DNA of 64,000 nt from positions 930,001 through 994,000 of the forward strand of contig MU400506.1 in NCBI GenBank assembly GCA_022578965.1, in the 5' to 3' direction. The notes below the pieces were generated by a model. It saw nothing but the letters and a program-made list of their open reading frames with translations, was not told where the DNA came from and made no database searches. A program made the position numbers and the translations under genes. This stretch comes from Xylaria sp. FL1777. Its lineage: Eukaryota > Ascomycota > Sordariomycetes > Xylariales > Xylariaceae. Positions 59,788 to 64,000 of the stretch are shown here, in pieces; within the stretch, counting starts at the first letter, position 1, and the number at the start of each line of letters is the position of its first letter.

Positions 59788-62570
59788 ATGGGTAAACCAG
59801 TAGGAGAAGATCAGCCGGGTCACGGCAATCTCTCCATCTTGACCAAGGTTGATAAGCTGCGTGAGCTTATAGGCACAAGAATTGCTTTGCCTCAGGTATG
59901 TCTTGACATCCATCTCTCTCTCTCTCTTTCCGTTAGTAATGCTAAGACTGGACTACGTAGCTTGTTGTTGTTGGGGACCAATCTTCAGGCAAGAGTTCCG
60001 TTCTCGAGAACTTGACTGGATTTGCATTCCCTCGCGATGCTGAGCTTTGCACGCGATATGCTACGCAGATTACTTGTCGTCGCGAGGCCCAGGAGAGTAT
60101 TTCTGTCTCTATCATCGTTAACCCGGATGCCACCCCCGAATCCCGTGCTAGCGTTAAGGACTTCCATCGTACTTTCACCGAGCTCTCTCCGGAAACCCTG
60201 GCTGAGCTCTTTAGAGAGGTGAGTTTATTACTCGGTATAGTTGATAGAAGCATTGCTCATTACATATAGGCGAATAATGCAATGGGCATCAGTAGTGGTA
60301 GCAATACTACCACCGCCAGCGGTTTTCCACTACCCGCCTTCAGTGAGCATATTCTCAAAATTGAGAAGCTGGGTCCCAATGTAAGTTTCCAATGCCCTCT
60401 TACTTCGCTTTTCTATTCGGTCTTCTTACGAATTACAGGAAGAGCACTTTACTGTTATTGACGTTCCTGGCATTTTCCGACAAGAGACTCAAGGTGGGCG
60501 CAGAATTTTAGATATCTATCGTTTGGTCTAACACGTTGCAGGTATCACTACGGAGAGCGACATTGAGCTGGTGATGAATATGGTCAAGCGATATAGTAAG
60601 CTGCATTCTCATCAAAGACTTAATCTGAGTGGTATGAGCTGATGGTGCCTGGTAATAGTCCACGACTCTCGGACCATGTAAGTGATACCCTTAGTAGTAG
60701 GGGGTATAAGTACTAAGACTGACGATTTGTGTAGTATCCTAGCTATCATGCCTAGTAATGTTGACCCGGCCACACAAGAAATCTTGAAGTTGGCCAAAAA
60801 GGCCGACCCAACTATGACCAGAACAAGTAAGCCATTCCTGGAGTCGTTTCTTCCTGTTTTAGCTGCCTATAGATGCAAAATCTCCTATCAAGGCAACACG
60901 TGCCCACTTCACTTGAAAGGGTAATTTCTGACTGCTGCGAACTATAGTGGCGGTCCTTACAAAGCCTGACCTGGCCATTGAAAAGGCAACCCAACAGATT
61001 GCTATTGACCACGTCTTGGGAAAGCGAGGCGAACTTACATTGGGTTACTATGTCGTCAAGAATCGAGGACCAGACGATGCCGATATGACACTAGAGCAGG
61101 GACAGGCACAAGAACGCACATTCTTCGCTAGCGCTCCCTGGTACGCCCTGGCCCATACGGGGAGAGCTGGAATCGGTTGCCTCAAGCAACGTGTTCGTGA
61201 ACTCCTAACCGATCTCATTAAGAAGGAATTTCCTAAGCTCAAAGCTGAAGTTTCTAAGGAGCTCGGAATTGTCAGAGCGCACCATGAAGAGATGGGTCCG
61301 TCCAGAAACGATCCGCAAACCCAGCGAGCGTACCTCAACCGCTTGAGTGAAGCATTTCAATCCCTAACCAGAGACGCACTCAATGCTTATTACAGTGGCG
61401 ACGAGATATTTTCGTCCAGGCATGATCTCCGGTTAATCACCCGTGTTGTTGAGGCGAGTGAATGTTACGCGAATGAAATGCTCATGAATGGACATATGCG
61501 ACCATTCCAAAGCGACCCGAACAATAATGTAGAGGAGCGCGAGTCTATTACTGACGGCGAAGAAAAGCCAGCGCAAGATGAATCCGATGAAGCGACACTC
61601 TCTGATTTCCTGCCAAAACACGGTGTCGATTTCGATGCGGTTGTGAAAGAATATCCCGAGCTCGAAGAAATCATTGACTCTTGGGATTCTATCATTGAGG
61701 AGCCCAAGGCGAGTGGAATACTGGAGTACATCGAAGAGATGTACAATTCAAGCCGAGGACAAGATTTAGGAACAGTAAGTCACGCCCTGAAAGCTTGATA
61801 CCGCCAACTCACACTGTGGATAGTACGGAAATGGTCTACTGGGAACATTGTTCAAAGAGCAATCGAAGAAATGGCACAAGATTACCTTGGAGCATATGGG
61901 CGTGGTCATCTACCATGTCCATCGCTTCATCTCCCAAATCGTCAATGCGATTTGCCCCGATCCACGAGTGCACGAGGAGCTGTGGAATGGATATCTCTTG
62001 GAAGAATTGATGGCGTCCTACCGTCGAGCTATGAACCACGCGAGATTCCTGCTACGCATTGAACGCGAGGGGTCGCCGTTGACGCTCATGGACTCGTTCA
62101 GCGAGAACATACAGCAGCTACGAACGGACAGGCTGATTGATTCGGTTGCAAAACTAGGTGTTGCAAGACCGACAGAACGGGATGGCGAGCTTACTGTTGC
62201 AGAGTCGAAAAAGCAACTTTATGATAGTTTCATCTTCTTTAAACCGTCTACGCTGCAGAATCTACCCATCAACAAGGGCAATGCGGCCCAGGTTCGAGAA
62301 CAGATGCACGACCTTCTGTCAAGTTACTACGAGATCGCACGCCAGCGATTCGTCGACGTGGTGTACCAACAAGCTGTGAACCACCATCTCCTCTTTGGAG
62401 ACAAGTGCCCGCTTAAGATCTTTAGCACCGAGATGGTTCTGGGCCTCAACGAAGAGCAGCTGGACATTATTGCTGCTGAAGACTCCCCTGTCAAGCAGCG
62501 CCGCAAGAAGCTAGTTCGGGATATTGAGAATCTCACCAAGGCCCTCAAAGTTCTGAAGGGGGTTCGTTAG
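59788..62570 (+). CDS. Dynamin-like GTPase (Mx/Vps1-related fungal group)
   Basis: Large GTPase that self-assembles on membranes; this fungal group is usually labelled dynamin or Mx-like, and its cargo membrane is unknown. Nine exons: 59788-59895, 59961-60218, 60270-60380, 60439-60493, 60542-60595, 60659-60677, 60735-60826, 60948-61774, 61824-62570; about 756 aa, with exon lengths keeping frame throughout. G1 is GDQSSGKSS (41-49), G2 Thr lies in LCTRYATQI (T67), G3 is DVPG (167-170) and G4 TKPD (237-240). The segment KRYIHDSRTIILAIMPSNVD crosses the 19-nt exon 6. The stalk includes FFASAPWYALAHTGRAGIG. A Glu/Asp-rich insertion lies near residues 420-450. The C-terminal helices (about 640-756) correspond to the GTPase effector domain. 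No PH domain, Pro-rich tail or membrane helix was seen. Intron 1 carries a TC microsatellite. Confidence 0.94.
59913..59929 (+). repeat. CT microsatellite in dynamin intron 1
   Basis: Tandem CT units in the first intron of the dynamin-like gene, probably serving as its polypyrimidine tract. Confidence 0.7.
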
Positions 62571-63495
62571 CTCGATAGTGTACCGAGGCATCTCTGAGCT
62601 CCGCAATAGTGGCGCTCGGCTGCTCGGCAAGTTTAAGGGATATCTGTCTATGGTGTGTGATGTTTTGTTTTTTTGTCTGACTCGGATGAGGTTTGCATCA
62701 AATGGTTTTCGAATATCTAAAGCTTGAGGACCAGGACGCTCGTGTGCAGGTTTGAGGTGAACTGCATGTTGTGGAAGGAAATCTTTCATGACGATCTCCA
62801 CTGTCTCAGCATCATCTCGATAGGAATACGCAGATGAGAACTCGTTTTAATACATCAAGAAAATGCAATTATATTGGAAGTCTTCATTCTTGCTAGTTAC
62901 CCCTCGTAGTCCTCAACTCGTATGCGGCAATTGCATTTCGACGGGCCCAGATTGTTGTTATACCCAGCCGTATGCGGGCGTACTGCTGCAAAGTTACTTA
63001 TACGATCCAAAGCCTCTATAAATGCTGTGTAGATATTGTGTATGATACTTAACAATTTAGTGATTATCAATCACGTATCTATAATCATGGCTATAATGGT
63101 ATTATTCGGAAAGAATAGTTATGCCGTCTGGTTCAGTCTATCCTAATCATCAACCTTTCTCCAAAATGTGTTGACTGATCCTTGCAGTAAGCTCGCAGGT
63201 GACAGAATCGCGCCCTTCACCTACCGCATCTAGCGCTACTTCTCCGCATCCAACTACTGCGTAACATCTAAACGTCCCAACAGGCAATGGTAGCGTCCAT
63301 TACCCCTCGTGCTCCGGGGTCCCTTATTTAAGCCGAGGCCCCTCGAGCTGTGAATTGCTGCTCCGTCCACGTGTAAGTGTGCTTACTGGTGTTCGAAACA
63401 CTGGGAAAACGAGTTCTCGCTGGATTCGCTTAGAGGCACGCGCTCATCGCTTTCCATTACGTCCTGGTAGTAGTAAATACCTGCACACCATCAAG
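62571..63495. other. Spacer before the class II aldolase-family gene
   Basis: No gene supported. It is the 3' flank of the dynamin gene followed by the promoter of the next gene, with a TATA-like TATTTAA at 63325-63331. Confidence 0.5.
63325..63331 (+). promoter_or_regulatory. Possible TATA-like box for the class II aldolase-family gene
   Basis: TATTTAA, 165 bp upstream of the ATG at 63496, matching the box found before the microprotein gene. Position-based inference. Confidence 0.35.
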
Positions 63496-64000
63496 ATGTC
63501 TCCTCACGCGACGAATGGGTCTCCAAGTATACAGACAGCCGCAAAAGGCCAGGTAAGGCTTTCCGGTCTCAACATTATGGATGGTTAAACTCTAACAAGT
63601 AACCACGTGCAGTTACCTCAGCTGCCAACCTTCGCAGATCCATTAGATGAGCGTCAATACGTTAAAGAAAGACTGGCGCTTGCGTTCCGGATCTTTGCTA
63701 AGCAAGGGTTTGATGAAGGGTAGGTCAGCTAACTTCTTAAATATCTATTTCACGTTAGACACTTCGCTAAGGATAATGGGGCCGGTAGCGTTGCGGGACA
63801 CATCACGGTTCGGGACCCCGTCGACCCCGACACGTTCTGGGTGAATCCTTTCGGTGTCGCGTGGCCGCTACTGAAAGCATCAGACCTCATCCGCGTCGAC
63901 CACCATGGCCAGATAGTTGATGGCGGATCGGTACGACTTCTCAATGTGGCAGGTAAGTGGAGCGACTAACGAGACCCGGCCGGATAGACCGTAGTTCATC
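63496..64000 (+). CDS. Class II aldolase/adducin-domain protein, 5' part (cut by window edge)
   Basis: Zinc-dependent class II aldolase/adducin fold; fungal members are of mostly unknown substrate. Visible exons are 63496-63552, 63613-63719 and 63789-63952; a further intron starts with GTAAGT at 63953 and the rest lies outside. ATG at 63496 (TCAAGATGTC). The N-terminus MSPHATNGS precedes LPQLPTFADPLDERQY, ALAFRIFAKQGFDEG, then VAGHITVRDPVDPDTFWVNP, the family's opening signature, and DHHGQIVDGGSVRLLNVA. I chose the third-exon acceptor at 63788 because it gives the consensus GFDEGVAGHITVRDP; an in-frame acceptor at 63758 would insert ten residues. The zinc-binding His residues of the domain are beyond the window. 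Confidence 0.9.

Overview
The window reads as nuclear DNA of a filamentous ascomycete, most likely a sordariomycete. The evidence is short GT-AG introns (about 47-205 bp) with CTAAC/CTGAC-like branch points, protein families typical of Pezizomycotina (fungal rhodopsin-domain membrane protein, GH76 mannanase, fungal dynamin-like GTPase), and long intergenic spaces littered with TACCTA/TAGGTA motifs. I assign twelve protein-coding genes. Eight are multi-exon housekeeping or enzyme genes whose splice sites I reconstructed by reading frame and family conservation. No secondary-metabolite cluster, CRISPR array, rRNA gene or convincing tRNA was found.

Layout from the left: VIP1 inositol pyrophosphate kinase/phosphatase (583-5311, +); an 11 kb block with no convincing gene; a 54-residue cysteine-rich zinc-finger-like microprotein (16382-16546, +); a GC-rich MOSC-domain gene (19352-20778, -); an AT-rich block containing what looks like a decayed Ty1/copia retroelement (about 21.9-23.6 kb, - strand); a GH76 glycosidase (26995-28274, +); tubulin cofactor D (29705-33779, +); a 6.7 kb repeat-rich spacer; a seven-helix rhodopsin-domain protein with a long tail carrying a three-times repeated motif (40526-42239, +); RPB5 (45179-46023, -) divergent from BFR1 (47263-48859, +); a conserved-looking hypothetical gene with an N-terminal Cys cluster (52439-53240, -); the mitochondrial Obg-type GTPase MTG2 (55904-57733, +); a nine-exon dynamin-like GTPase (59788-62570, +); and the start of a class II aldolase/adducin-family gene cut by the right edge (63496-).

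The genes do not form one pathway. They cover signalling (VIP1), transcription (RPB5), RNP/ER-associated segregation (BFR1), tubulin folding (cofactor D), mitochondrial ribosome assembly (MTG2), membrane remodelling (dynamin-like) and wall or mannan turnover (GH76). Points most worth a second look are the microprotein with a hairpin over its stop codon, the D-x-G-G-L repeats in the membrane protein tail, the open frame continuing 76 codons past the BFR1 stop, the 19-nt micro-exon in the dynamin gene, in-frame alternative acceptors in RPB5 and the aldolase, and the intergenic palindromic TACCTAGGTA family.
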